Origin: Acanthaster planci
Lineage: Eukaryota; Echinodermata; Asteroidea; Valvatida; Acanthasteridae
Assembly (NCBI RefSeq): GCF_001949145.1
Contig: NW_019091627.1
Span: forward strand, 11,139-73,138
DNA: 62,000 nt
Direction: 5' to 3'
How positions within the stretch are numbered: the first letter of the stretch is position 1; every line of letters starts with the position of its first letter. The position numbers were made by a program, and so were the translations under genes. The notes below the pieces were generated by a model that worked only from the letters and a program-made list of their open reading frames with translations, made no database searches and had not been told where the DNA came from. Shown one piece after another: positions 47,694 through 59,169 of the stretch.

Positions 47694-48281
47694 ATTTACT
47701 TGCAATGGTATTTTTTTGTCTCTGCATATAATATGTATGGTACGTAATGGCATTTTGGAATCTCTTTATTTTTTGAATGGCAGTCTGCCTCATGCAAAAG
47801 CTAAACGAAATGAGAGTCAATAGATAAATTTCAAAATATAACACAATATTACATTATGTTACAATCTTTAGTAACAGATTGCCCCATGTGCTGAAGGTCT
47901 TGAGACCAAACCCCCACCCTACGGAATTTGACATAAGGTGCTCCTTATGGTTTCGTATGCCTTTATTGGTTTGACTGTCATTTATGACAGAACTTTGAAT
48001 ATTGAGACGAACAAGTCCCAAAAGAAAATTTCGTTCAGTAGAAAGTGGCTTGTTAGTCTACAACAGAAATGATATGTTCGATTGTTTACTTTCTATTTCA
48101 GTACCCATTGGTATTTACTGAAACTGTATTTCCCAGTCGAAGCATACTGCGTATATCGGATGAACCTCATGAAGACTGAAATATTAACAAACAAATGAAT
48201 ACCTCGGTGAAATGGTCAAATTACGGGGGAGGGGGAGCCCACAGCCACATGTGTAATCTGCTGTTTTAAGATCGTAGACAT

Positions 48282-48363
48282 GATGGTAATTACCATCATA
48301 TTCCCTCACAAAAATGTCCCATGAGGGTATTACCCTCGTGTGACATTTTTGTAAGGGAATATT
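48282..48363. repeat. Two adjacent palindromes
   Basis: TGATGGTAATTACCATCA is a perfect 18-bp palindrome at 48281-48298. It is followed by an imperfect hairpin of about 32-bp arms (48298-48328 with 48332-48363), built on ATATTCCCTCACAAAAATGT and its complement. The structure looks like a tiny fold-back element. Confidence 0.85.
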
Positions 48364-48559
48364 GTATTGTATTCTGGAAATTCAAGACTTTTATCTCATT
48401 TGCCTTCTGATTAACCCAAGCTATTGATAAGGATGCCAAATTGCCATTAAGTGTGCAGTAAGTGTAACAGTGAATAAGCCGTGAGCTGCAGCAGTACTGT
48501 GTAAGCTCTCTGCCTTCATTGGTTTCGCTGAATTGAAGTTCTAGAAATAAACACGTTTA

Positions 48560-50120
48560 ATAAATGATGCGAAAATCTGTGCCCGGCAAGATGTATTCCC
48601 ATCTGTCTACAGAGTTAACTACCAGTGTATGGCCAGCAATGCTTTGTGTTTCAAATGACATCCTGACAGCCATGGCTGAAGGAAAATGCACTGGCACTAG
48701 AACCCAGTTGACACTATCGACTACTGCCATCTTACTTACTAGATTGGATTACTCAACCGAAGGCATTTGTCAAACGGCTTCAGAGTGGTTTAAGTCCTAC
48801 GTTGTAAACCGGACATTTAAAAATGTGATATGTCTTGGGGATTTGCTGTCAGAAACATCAAAGCCTCTCAATTACTCCGTGTATATAGGGTCAATGACAG
48901 GGCTGCCACAGGTTCACCATCTACAGTTCGCCCATCCGGCGAATCTTTGTGTGTTATAATATCCAAAATCTATTTATACTGATGATAACAGACCAATTGC
49001 CTCCGCTAAGTCAAGTGACCTATAGTGGGTATTGAATATCAACAATCCAGTGTCCACCAAAAGCCAAATTAATTAATAATAATAAATTAATTAATTAATT
49101 TTAAATCATAATAAAACAGATGGTAGGTACCGTACGCATACTACTGATCTGCTGGATACTATAGAGAGGCTTGGCTGTATTGTAAACAACACTCAAAACG
49201 CACGTTGCTATTGGCTTGATACCCACTATAGGCCGCATGATTTACCAATCGGTCTGTTATGCAATGTAATGGGAGGCTGTTAAACCTATGGCAGTACATT
49301 GTTGACGACAATGTTGCCCGTCTTGAAGAATGTATAAGCGAGATCTGTCAGTGGATCAAAGTGCATTTTCAAGTTAAATGACAACCAAAGCAAAACTCAT
49401 GTTTCTTGGGTAACAGCAACAACTGAGTAAAGCCCCGCTTTACCACATTGCTATTAGATAATGAGGGAGAGTCCCCTGTCTTCAAGCATCCGTAATCTGG
49501 GCATTTTATCAGATTCTGCATTTACCTTTCGAATACATATCTAAAAAATATCATAAACCAGCCAAGAATCCTCAATAAAATTTGCAAACATCTTTCAAAA
49601 CTTGCAAAAGAACAGCAACACATGCCTTCATTTCTCCTCGTCTGGACAGTTGAAAACTCTTCTCTTTGGCATTTATCAACAACATCTGACCTAACTACAG
49701 TGAAAACAATACAGAGCAGCATGACTTATTACACGCACCAAACGCTAACGCTCTTCACGCATAACTGCCATTCTGTAAACATCTTCACTGTCTTCCAAAC
49801 ATAGAATCATGTACAAACTAATGCTCCTCACATACCTTTCAATATACACACACTTCTAACTCATATCTATTCGCAATTTTGGCTCTGCACGATTCTATTC
49901 GTTTGAGTCTTGGCTGTGCTATCTAGCCTCTACTGGCTGTACTGTGGATGTAGGGCATCTATATTGATGCCCCACGTCCTCAGAATGGTCTGCTCTTGAA
50001 CATCCAGTCCAGCACATGACTGGAGCAATTCCACATGGAACTCAGAACGTACTTAAAAACCTTGCTAACGATACCAAATTTAAGTGTGATAGTGTTTGAA
50101 TGCATTTTTCTGAACTTACG
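48560..50120 (+). pseudogene. LINE RT relic
   Basis: The frame 48564-48959 contains LDYSTEGICQTASEWFKSYV and NRTFKNVICL, the GIxGxALxWFxSYLxxRxQ block, followed by MTGLPQ (GVPQG). After stops, ECISEICQWIKVHFQV with a CFLGN remnant (49330-49420) is the RT thumb region (xCIxxIxxWMxxNxLKLN...FLGT). Near 49340-49990 decayed RT C-terminal text continues. A stretch of AATT repeats lies at 49064-49100. The copy is non-functional. The L2/CR1 clade is likely. Confidence 0.65.
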
Positions 50121-50289
50121 TTTTTATATTTGTTTGATTTTTAGTATTTTTCCAGCTGCTATTTTGGAAACCAAATTGCAAATTGAACAAACCCGATGCC
50201 AACTACCCTTGTCATCTTACCTGCCTGCGATACTAAATGACTAATTCTTTCGGCGGTGTCTTTCAACGTTAATATCTTTCCCCTTGCTA

Positions 50290-50520
50290 TCCACCGACTC
50301 TCACCTTACTCCTGGAAAAAATTAACCCTACCCTGGTAAACCACAGAATAAAAGGCAGCGGTCCTTCTCCTTACCAATAACCTGTCAGAGGTGGTTTAAA
50401 TATAACGGCTCCCTCAAAGAACAACGCCTCTTCCTCGCCTTTTAATCTCCCGACCCCAAAAGGTATCTTCCTGGTTACTCTTTCATCGCCAAACTGTATG
50501 TTAACGGTTTCCGTTGAGCG
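50290..50520 (+). pseudogene. Possible second LINE RT fragment
   Basis: VNHRIKGSGPSPYQ and CQRWFKYNGSLKEQRLF in different frames resemble the RT block with WFxSYLxxRxQ. The match is short and uncertain. Confidence 0.3.
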
Positions 50521-50579
50521 TTTGTCTTAAACTTGAATAACAACTAGTAAATTGTAAATTGTGATTTATATTATAATGT

Positions 50580-51330
50580 CAACAAAACCCAGGTAGAGCA
50601 GGATGTCCATGCTTTAAGTATCAGCCAGTTGTCAGTATTTCACCTGAAAATAATGATTGGGGCCCCTTTGGTCAGGAATGATTTTTGTCCACAAGTAGTC
50701 AAAACTAAAGAAAACAATGCTACCCAGCCTCGACATTATAGAAATAACCCAATGGGATATTTGTTGGGCTCTGACTGCTGTTGACCTCTGGCTGACATGT
50801 GACCTTAATTTGCAAACACCATCAGGTGCTATTCATGACAAGGGCTGTAAATGGCTACATGAAGATCAATTCGCTTTAAAAATCCTAGAAAACGAAGCCT
50901 CTACCATGATGATGACCACACTGATTACTACTTGACATTTACCCCCAAAGCTGCAAACAGTCCACACGTTTCTTGTAAGAGATAACTAACAAATTGGGCT
51001 GAAATCGTTGGGAAAAGTAATGACACAGAAAGATTTTGTTATGTAAATTCCAGTAAAATCTGCGTGGTGGCCTTTTATCCTGGTAAGAGTGCATCACATA
51101 TCATGCTGGTTCAGTTGTCCATATGGCCAAGTTTGGCTGAAATTGGAGAAAGTGTTTGGCAGTGACAGCGATTTAAAGCTGATGATGAGAAAGAAGACAA
51201 TGATATACGAAAGGACTAAAATATAATTAGCCCGTGAAAGAAAAATGCTAAATTATGGAACCAAAGTCTTTCCGACAGGTATAAGGTAAAGGCGAAAACA
51301 CAATTAAACTACTCCTGTGAAGTCACTGTA
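50580..51330 (+). repeat. Interspersed repeat family R2, distant copy
   Basis: It shares GTATCAGCCAGTTGTCAGTA (50620), CATATGGCCAAGTTTGGCTG with AAATTGGAGAAAGTGTTTGGC (about 51118-51160), and TGACCTTAATTTGCA words with 28430-29660. The matches keep the same relative order as in the first copies. There is no coding potential. Confidence 0.55.
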
Positions 51331-51334
51331 TTCA

Positions 51335-54300
51335 GTGAAGTGTAGATTTTTTTAAGAATCCACAGGTATTGTGAACATTTCCCGCAAATATATTAATACC
51401 GTAGCCTGTAAAGCTGAACAGTTAACGTCCAGTCTTTCACATGTATGTAAAATATTCAAGTTCGTGTTTTTTAAAGGTTGAACATGGATTTTTTTCACAT
51501 GGCACGTACAACATTTTGTTTACTGTTGACAGGATAAGGAAAAATTTAAACGTGAAAATATGCATTGCATCCACTAAAACTTGAACCATATCTCTTCGCA
51601 AAACTGCTTTTCCTAACTAAATCCTTCAGATTTTTCTGCAAAGTAAAGGATTTCTATAGTGGAACATTATTCTCCCTTCTCTCAGCATTTGGAAAGAAAT
51701 TTTTTTCATACAAACTCTTCTCTAAGCAATCTTCACTTATGCGTCTCTTTTTTGGAAATCTTTATATGTTGATTTTTAAAACCTTTGTTTTATGTTCAGG
51801 GGTATATACTCCATTTTGCATTTATTTACATGTAGTATTGATTTTTTTAAATATATTTTAAATATTTCATATTTTGTCTTTGCTTTTTGTAAAAAAATTG
51901 CTTCGTACTGATTTTTACCGAACTTAATTTTTTCTTTTTCACTGCTCTGTATATGGATTTTTCAATTAAATCGTCGTGTGTAATCTTAACCGCCATTTAT
52001 TTTATTTCTTTCATAAATTTCCAGTTTATCGATGACCTACAAGCAAAGGACAATCCATGGGCGATTTTAAGAAACTGATAAATAACTAAATTAATCCAAC
52101 TGAATGCGAGAGATTTACCGCTCAGTACTTCAGTGATAATCGTTTGAGCGGTCAATGGAATGTTCCAAATCGAGCGTCTGGCCAAGTTTCGTAAGGTAGC
52201 TGGCATTACAATTATCAGCTTTATGCAATCCCATCGATTGTATTGAATAATTTGTTTTACCAGTGGTGAATGAATGAGTGACAAAACTGTGTTTGTTGAT
52301 GACTGAACAAAGGCCGTGCACTCCAGCGAAGGGTTTACAATAAAGCCCCCAAAAGCCTGTTTTGCATAGGTATTTACACTGGGCAATACATTGAATTCAT
52401 TCTCATAGCTCAAAGTGTAAGTACGAATCTACACTTTTTGTTCCTTGGTTTCAGAACAATATTTATGATAGGAACGTAATTTCAGTCGATAGGCTCGGAT
52501 GTGTGGATTTGTGCATGTTCGCCTCGCCCACTCTTTACAAGAATCTTATCCAATCTCTTTGACGGAACACCCGTATGTCAGCCAATGTGTTCTGATGAAA
52601 AATCCCAACCAGGGTCACGGCGTGTAGTTAGTGACACCACAATGTGCTGTACATTGGCACAAAGGGAATCAGCGCTCCCATTTTTTTTTATTTTACCCAG
52701 CATTGTTCAGAAAAATAAAAGTAGATATCTTAAAATAACTGCATTACTTTCTGCGTCAATTTGGACAATAAAACAATTTTCTTATAGAGTCGTAAGTTTC
52801 TAATCAAAGGACACTTAAAGTCTTCTAATAGCATAATAACCCTTAAACAACGCTACAAACATATAATAATGACTTGTAATTTTTTATTCTACGCCATACT
52901 TCGTTTCGTCAAGGTACAGATTGTCCTGATTTTAACTATAATGGTTGTAGTCATACCTCTAATCTAAAAACAGTTCTTGGGTCGCAGGAGGGGCATGGGT
53001 CAATTGTTTCTCGTCGTCTCTCTTAATTGAACGTTATATTTCTAACGCTTAGCAGAGTAAAACAGGAATATATCTCGATTGGATATATATTTATGGTAAA
53101 GAATTATTTAAATAAGATTTTTCATGAAAATAAAATAGATCACAGTAGTTTTTCAGGGCTTCCATCTTTTTTGAGCTGTAACCTTAATTAACAACGTTAC
53201 GTATAGTTAACCCTGATGTAGTTATCACAGTTGCGTTAGGGAATAGCTGAGTAGTTATATACGGAAAGTGGAAAACAACATGGTTTCAAAAACCTAAAAC
53301 AATCGAGTAACCACTTTATAAGGAAGTAAAATCAATAAGCCCACGTTTTTGGACCTGTAACTCAATGTAGCTGGTACTGTTTGCCAACAATACAAAAATG
53401 TTTTCGAGACGTTCTTTGTAAAATCAAACTGAAATGGTGTTACCAAATTTCTGGGACTGTTTAATACATATATATTTATACTTGTCTATCGTAAAATCCA
53501 TTAGTTTTGAATGACGCTTTTTTTTTCTAAACATGATAAATTTCCAAAACAAGAACGGAATCACCCGATCCATTACTTGTCCTGTGAGTGTTAATAGGTT
53601 TCAACAGGTTAGCTTGGCAATTAAAGGTCACAATTACTTTACAAATAATACTCGCTCATGAGTGTAATGGGGGTGACTAGTAGACTAGAAATTTCGACTG
53701 AATGGAATTATTCTTTCCTTAGCAAGAAAAAAAAAATTTTGTTCAGTCCAATGCCTCATAAATTTTGTACATCCTCTAGAACGTCGCAAATGTACTGTGA
53801 CTGTGGAGCAGAATTTCCATCCAGCTTGGAATATAATTGTTTGCAGTGTGGCTGTGCTGTACGTGGAATGAATAATTCACTGACACTTGATTGTCAGCGC
53901 AACCAAGACAAGGAAGATATATTCGGGCGCCGAATAATGAATATTACCGAAAATTAGGACTCAATCTAAACCACTTAATTGAAATCAGTTACGTTGTTTA
54001 AGTTCAGTACTAATTTCGAACTAGTCGCAGTAATCGTCTTTTTAAGGAATGGTAGAACATGTAGATACAATAATTTCGTGTGTCTATTAAACAATTTTTG
54101 ATACTACGTACTGCATTTATCACTATAAACTTAGCATTTGTCAGATCACTCGTGGAAAATAATAGGTCTGTAATACATTTTGATATTTTTAGATGTCATA
54201 AGTTAATTTTCCCGAAAAATTCTTAGTTTACAATTGAAATAAATTCACGTTCTACCCAACTGACCAATTTCAAGTTTCCCTATAACCTTACTCGAACGCT
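51335..54300. other. Intergenic DNA downstream of the NG peptide gene
   Basis: Open frames at 51997-52413 (minus, 138 residues) and 53658-53957 (plus, 99 residues) lack recognisable domains. The latter has CDCGAEFP and CLQCGC cysteine pairs but no clear zinc-ribbon context. None is supported as a gene. Confidence 0.45.
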
Positions 54301-54302
54301 TC

Positions 54303-54560
54303 TTAATGAAAAGTATTTTTGCTACAGGCCGCGTCGACTTGACAAGCGCCCTCCTGTGGCGAACAACAGACTGAATCGGCAACACACCGTCCGTACCCAT
54401 CCCTGCCGCAGGGGGCGCCCTTGAGCTCACATTTGGACATTTCAGACGTCACGCAGGGCAGGGCCTCGTCGGTCAGGAAAAAGCAGCCGCCGGCGGAATA
54501 GCTGCAGCAGGTGCCGAACATGACGCATTGGCCGCTGTTTTGAGGCCCACACGAGGTGCA
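54303..54560 (-). other. NG precursor coding exon 3: complete neurophysin domain
   Basis: The acceptor reads TCCTCTCCACAAG, and the exon opens directly with CTSCGPQNSGQCVMFGTCCS. The domain continues through GGCFF, a CELKGAPCG-type block and VADSVCCS, and ends at TAA 54305-54303. Fourteen Cys are present, the full neurophysin set, including the CC pairs. The whole domain lies in one exon. Confidence 0.95.
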
Positions 54561-57500
54561 CTTGTGGAGAGGAGAGAAATATGAAATTGGAATGAAAATG
54601 CTAACATCTTATCCTCTTTACCTTTGTCTAAAGAAATTTAAGTATAGCAAAGTTTATGGCAAAGGCCGTATAAAGATTATTTTTTGTTCAGCTGAAAACG
54701 TCTTGGACCAAAATGTCTATCTCAACCTAAATCGATGTATTAAAAATTACCAATAAAATTATAAACATTCAGTGATGGGGGAGTGTTTGCCGCAGCTTTT
54801 ATTATTTCAATATTCATGCACTGGTTTTATGTTGCCGGGATACAAGTCTTCAATCACAGACGACACGGAACTTAAATTACTATTTAGGACTTCAGCGACC
54901 GGTGATTTGTTCCCTCGTAAAGTCTGACTACTTAACTTAGTTAATGACGCTGTGAAAAAAATTCTCTCTTTGCAAACGCCATTGATATTCTCAATCATGC
55001 ACCCACCAGCTTTTCATAATAAAAACAACAGGTGATAAAAACGCCTTTTCTATAACTCTTCCAGGTGTTTTACTGTGTTCATATTCCATGGTGCATGTTC
55101 TTATTTAGGATTGGTGTTATCTACACTCTCATCTAAGTACCCTGTTTCCGCATCATTCTCGGTCCACTGCTGTTAAAATGTGGATATACAAGATAGAGAC
55201 ACTTATATTGCTAGGGAGTCACTGCAAGCAAAAGGGCAACAAACTGGTGGAGCAGTAAAAACAGAACTGTTATTCGTATTCATACACAAAAGAAGTTTGA
55301 AAAAAGGAGAAGCTGAACGAACAGGCAATTATTTAGCCTAACATTTCTACTTTCATTTTCGAAAAGCTTTGTTTTGTGCATGAACTAATGAAAAAATACT
55401 TGTAGTAATATGTACCTTCGCACATAGATTTGTTCAACAGAGTTTGTGACCGGGGTGAAACCAAATCATTAGTTAGAGTTACACACAACATAAAGGAAGC
55501 CTTTTAGTAGCAGAGGAATACCTGTGTCAGCTTCTTCTCTGTAAACTCTCAGAAGTGCAGTAGTGCTGGATATAATTTTTAACACCCGACAGACTATAGC
55601 ACAGGAGACAAAGACAAGGGTGCTGCGCGTTCCCAAAGGTGTTCATAACACCGGTATTCCAGCGGTATATCACAGCAGCACGTAATTGTGTTGTTAAGCC
55701 TGTGTCATGAGTTCTTTGCAATAGTTTTCTTATTGAAAGTATTTCCAATTTAATACAAACAACAAGTCTTCAATCAAAAAATACTGTACGACGCATGGCC
55801 TTTGTGTATCAGTGTTATTGTGCTTGTTGCATGTGTGGGCCTGTCTCCCTCGAGAGTGATATCTTTGGTCTACCCCCCCCCCCCCAAATTTTTGGAGGAG
55901 AGTCTGCACGTGTCTTCAAGTTCAGCAGACATTATGTTGAGTTACACTTATTCAAAGAAACAAACAGCGCTTCGACAGTTGATTATATCATATGACAGTT
56001 CACTGCTCGCATTGGAGCTAAATATTTGTTTTTTATTGTCTGGTCAAGTGATTGTTCTGCACCAATGAAAATACAGTATTCAAGACAGAGGTATAATGAA
56101 ATCTCCACTTCATAGGGCTTTTGGACCGCATATCAATGTTCATGCGGTTGATTTGTTAGGGACTATATTTTTTTGCGGAGGTATCATGTTTAGAACTTAC
56201 CTCATTTGAATTATCTAGGTCCAAGACCGATCGCTTGCCATAAAAGAAGCCGTTTCTTTTGCCGTAGAAGAACCCGTTCCGCTTCCTTGTTTCCAGGTTC
56301 GACCCCCTTGGCGTTACTTTGGTGTCAACACGGCTCTCGTCCTCGTTTTCAGAGAGTCTCAGGCCCGTTCCAGAGAGGCGATTGCCATACAGACGGTATT
56401 TTGGCTTGCCACCTGATGGGGGAGTGGGTCCACCCGTTGAGCCGTGAGGGCCAGTCAGGCTGTTTGCTAGGAGCTGTCTCAATTGCTGGTCGGTCAAGCC
56501 GACGTCGTTCAACCAGTACGTCTCTCCCTCTAGACCTTCTCTACGAATCTGTAGGAAAGACACCACTGTGTCAATTCGAACTGCTGTGAATTCTTTGAAT
56601 TTATTGTAACTCATCCAAGATTTAAAACTATCGAAAGTATCCGTTCCAGCAACAGCATGTTTTGCTGAAATATATTTGGACAATTCATGAGAAGCGTTTT
56701 TTAATAATATTCGTGTAGTGGCAGCCGTCATATGGCCAAACTCTATATGAGATTTTCGACGTGTTGGCTTTCCTTACGGTATGTGTGTGGCTCTGAAACT
56801 AATGGTAATAATTTTGCGAGAAACTGTGTCCGCCTTAATAATGATCCCATGCTGACAACTGTGACCCAATTGTTGAAGGAAGTTTTGACTTTTCTTATAG
56901 ATTCACTTTTGTGCATGTTTTAGACTCTTCTTTAATTTATGAACACTCCACTTTTTGGAGTTAAGTGAACCGCAAAGTACATTTTCATGCTCAAAATTTG
57001 AACCCAAAGTTTGCACCTTGAAAATATTTTTAAGGAAAGGTTGCTCGCTGGCTTGTTACCATGTACTTTAAGAATGAGTTCCCAAAGGAAATGGGAAATT
57101 GTCGATAGAAATGTATAAAACAAAAATTAGCATTTTTTGTGCACAATAAAGCAGCATTGAAGCTCGGTGCCTCAGATTACATACCGTTTTGCACATAAAT
57201 ATGCAAATTCACATAAACATAAAAGCCATAAAGGCCTCAAAATACGGGTAAAAATAGCAAAACGAAAAACAAAAAAGATTAATTCAAAAACAGAAATGCA
57301 ATGGGAAGAATCTTGGAAATATTTTTATTACACGGTCCCTTTAAAACCATGAAGAATCTTGAATATGATATGAATACGCAGTTATTAGCCGGTCGTTCAT
57401 TCTACAAAGCGCCCTCAACGCTTTACTGGGTGATGTGCTCGCTGATTCTGTGAATCCTTATGAATAGAGACACATTCAGGCCAAGTATGAAAATAATCAG

Positions 57501-57898
57501 GATGTTTGGACGACATTAATGCCTTGACTTAACAATTTGACCAATGGATCATAATTTAAGCCTTTGGGCTTACTGGTTATGGTGGCTAAAATCGTATATA
57601 GACAAGTCGTTGACAAGTAATGAAACCAATATTAAACAGAATAATGTTCATTCAGTGCAGCAGCTTGCATCAGGCGTATTTGCCTTACCGGCAAATTTGC
57701 TTATTGACCGCAAGTTATAAATAGCTACACATTCACTATCAGCATTGATGATGTATATACCTTTAGTTCTAAATTCCTCTTAAAAGTTATTCTCACCTTT
57801 TGTGATAGAGACCCGCTGCCTGTTTCTGATCTAGTGCACGGAACAAGTATCGTAACAACCAAGACTATAACTGTGACTGGTATCCACGTGCCTCCCAT
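54303..57898 (-). CDS. NG peptide (NGFFYamide) / neurophysin precursor gene, three coding exons
   Basis: The join of 57898-57797, 56548-56201 and 54560-54303 encodes about 235 residues with all junctions in phase 0. Residues 1-24 form a signal peptide (M-GGTWIPVT, then a Val/Ile/Leu core ending PCTRS). Residues 35-124 are an acidic and Gly-rich spacer. Residues 125-140 are two NGFFYGKR units after a KR site; cleavage and amidation would release two NGFFYamide peptides. Residues 151-235 are a neurophysin domain with 14 cysteines. The product would enter neuronal secretory vesicles, with neurophysin as a likely sorting or carrier partner. NGFFYamide acts on the cardiac stomach in Asterias, as I recall. 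Every splice site seen is canonical and no defect was found. An upstream 5'-UTR exon is likely, since an acceptor precedes the start exon. A missed small coding exon is possible. Confidence 0.93.
54561..56200 (-). other. Intron between NG peptide exon and neurophysin exon
   Basis: The donor GAG|GTAAGTT lies at 56201/56200, and the acceptor CCACAAG| at 54561. The intron is about 1.64 kb. No gene or recognisable transposon was seen inside; a C11 run lies at 55875-55885. Confidence 0.85.
56201..56548 (-). other. NG precursor coding exon 2: spacer and NG peptides
   Basis: The acceptor TGTCTTTCCTACAG precedes ATTCGTAGAGAAGG at 56548, and the donor GTAAGTT follows 56201. It encodes 116 residues beginning IRREGLEGETYW and ending SVLDLDNSNE. 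Reading the open frame upstream of the acceptor would be spurious. Confidence 0.92.
56231..56278 (-). other. Two tandem NGFFYamide peptide units
   Basis: 56278-56255 and 56254-56231 each encode N-G-F-F-Y-G-K-R. The Gly is the amide donor and Lys-Arg the dibasic cleavage site. A preceding RKR supplies the first cut. Confidence 0.97.
56549..57796 (-). other. Intron between signal-peptide exon and NG peptide exon
   Basis: The donor AAAAG|GTGAGAATA lies at 57797/57796, and the acceptor is at 56549. The intron is about 1.25 kb. No other conserved coding block was recognised inside. Confidence 0.75.
57797..57898 (-). other. NG precursor coding exon 1: start codon and signal peptide
   Basis: ATG at 57898-57896 starts 34 codons ending SLSQK before the donor GTGAGA. 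A polypyrimidine tract with acceptor (CAATTTTGTTGCTAACAG) ends at 57955, so transcription probably begins further upstream with a non-coding exon. No ATG precedes this one in frame within the exon. Confidence 0.85.
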
Positions 57899-58582
57899 TG
57901 TCACACCCAGCTTGCTTCCGCCGGTAACCACCTTTGCCCCTCCTTCCAGTTCAGCCTGTTAGCAACAAAATTGAAAAAGAAATATGATCGTTTTAAATAC
58001 ATTTTTAAACCTTTCTATTGATTTTTTCCGCTACTCAACCTAACATTATAATTTTTATGAATGAAATTGTGGCCACAGTTCAGTCAGGCAACATTGTGTG
58101 GATGGGTCATATCGGTGGAATGAATGGTAAACCGATAACGCAACTCCTAGCAATTTTACGTTTCTATCATATAACTTTCAAATCCCAGTTTTTGGTTCAT
58201 GTAAAAAAGAGAAGCAATTTCATTAGAAAAGTGATACTATCCCTAATTCCTCCTTGGAATTCGCTGGCACGTATGATGTGATTAACACACGCATAATTGA
58301 CCCAACTCCAATCGCTGAGCCTCATTCCTCGATGGACAAGATACAAAAATGTTCTTCTCGAATATGCGTTGGTTGGAGAATTGGAAGAAATGTTTTCTAA
58401 TGTCATCATTTTTTCCCAAGGATTTTTAATATGACTTGCAGGGATTTATTCAAATAAACACAACATGTGATATGTCAAGTTTCTGGTAAAAAAAATGCGA
58501 AGGGTATCAAATTTAAACGATAGGGGAAATGTGAAACTGCACAGTCTATGTAGCAGAGCCAACTCAATAGTGACGAACACCC

Positions 58583-58642
58583 GGAGTTGTAATGACTGAG
58601 CTAACTTGACTCAGTCAAAAATTCAGTGAATCGTTACAACAC
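58583..58642. repeat. 60-bp miniature inverted element
   Basis: GAGTTGTAATGACTGA at the left and TCAGTGAATCGTTACAACACTG at the right are imperfect inverted repeats. The ends match the style of the larger element at 18520-18972. Confidence 0.6.
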
Positions 58643-59040
58643 TGCAGACATCTCCAACCATGCAGAAGACGGCAGCGAAGGCAAATTGCAGAAGGGGTAA
58701 TTTGTAACTCACACAAGCCACTGCGAACTATCGTGAACATTGTGAAACGTTGTATGCTTGCAACATCAACTGCATCTTATCTTATCATAAAGAAATTACT
58801 TATGAAAACTGTGCCATTGTGTTCGCTGGAGTTACCACTGGCTCAGAGAGGGCTTCATGTAAGCAGACACAAAGTTAATGCGAATGTCAGTTACCCATAC
58901 CACAAAGCGATAAGATTAAGATTTTGTATCATTGTTGGAAAAGGCTGTTTAAATCCATAGTAACTATCAAATTGGTTTAGCGAAAGCGATAACCTGGGCA
59001 TAGGCTATGCGCTGAGCTCGTGATCGGGTATTCAATGTTT

Positions 59041-59157
59041 AACAATTGTTGACCACTGTGATATGGTATATGACGTTTTGAACACCCGGGGGACACATAT
59101 ACATGCCCAAGAGTGTTCAAAACGTCACATCCCACATCACAGCAGCCAACAATTGTT
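59041..59157. repeat. 117-bp fold-back element
   Basis: The left arm AACAATTGTTGACCACTGTG (59041 to about 59084) pairs with the right arm ending CACAGCAGCCAACAATTGTT (59111-59157). Matching inner blocks are GACGTTTTGAACAC and GTGTTCAAAACGTC. The loop is about 26 bases. Confidence 0.85.
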
Positions 59158-59169
59158 TTGTCATACCTC

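Noticed and set aside
51997-52413. 138-residue minus-strand frame as a gene
   Set aside because: No domain, signal peptide or splice context was recognised. The length can occur by chance in 62 kb.
53658-53957. Cys-containing 99-residue frame as a zinc-ribbon gene
   Set aside because: Cysteine spacing does not fit a known ribbon well, and no flanking exon or homologue is recognised.
56285-56310. GGTTCGACCCC as a tRNA T-arm
   Set aside because: It is antisense to the NG precursor coding exon, and no cloverleaf partner sequences surround it.
56549-56731. Open frame upstream of the NG peptide exon as coding sequence
   Set aside because: A strong acceptor (TTTCCTACAG) lies at 56549, and the signal-peptide exon joins in phase 0 at 56548. 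The upstream frame is intronic.
57725-57931. Longer signal-peptide reading frame starting from GTG and running past 57797
   Set aside because: The frame has no ATG before 57898, and the sequence after 57797 is intronic behind a GTGAGA donor.
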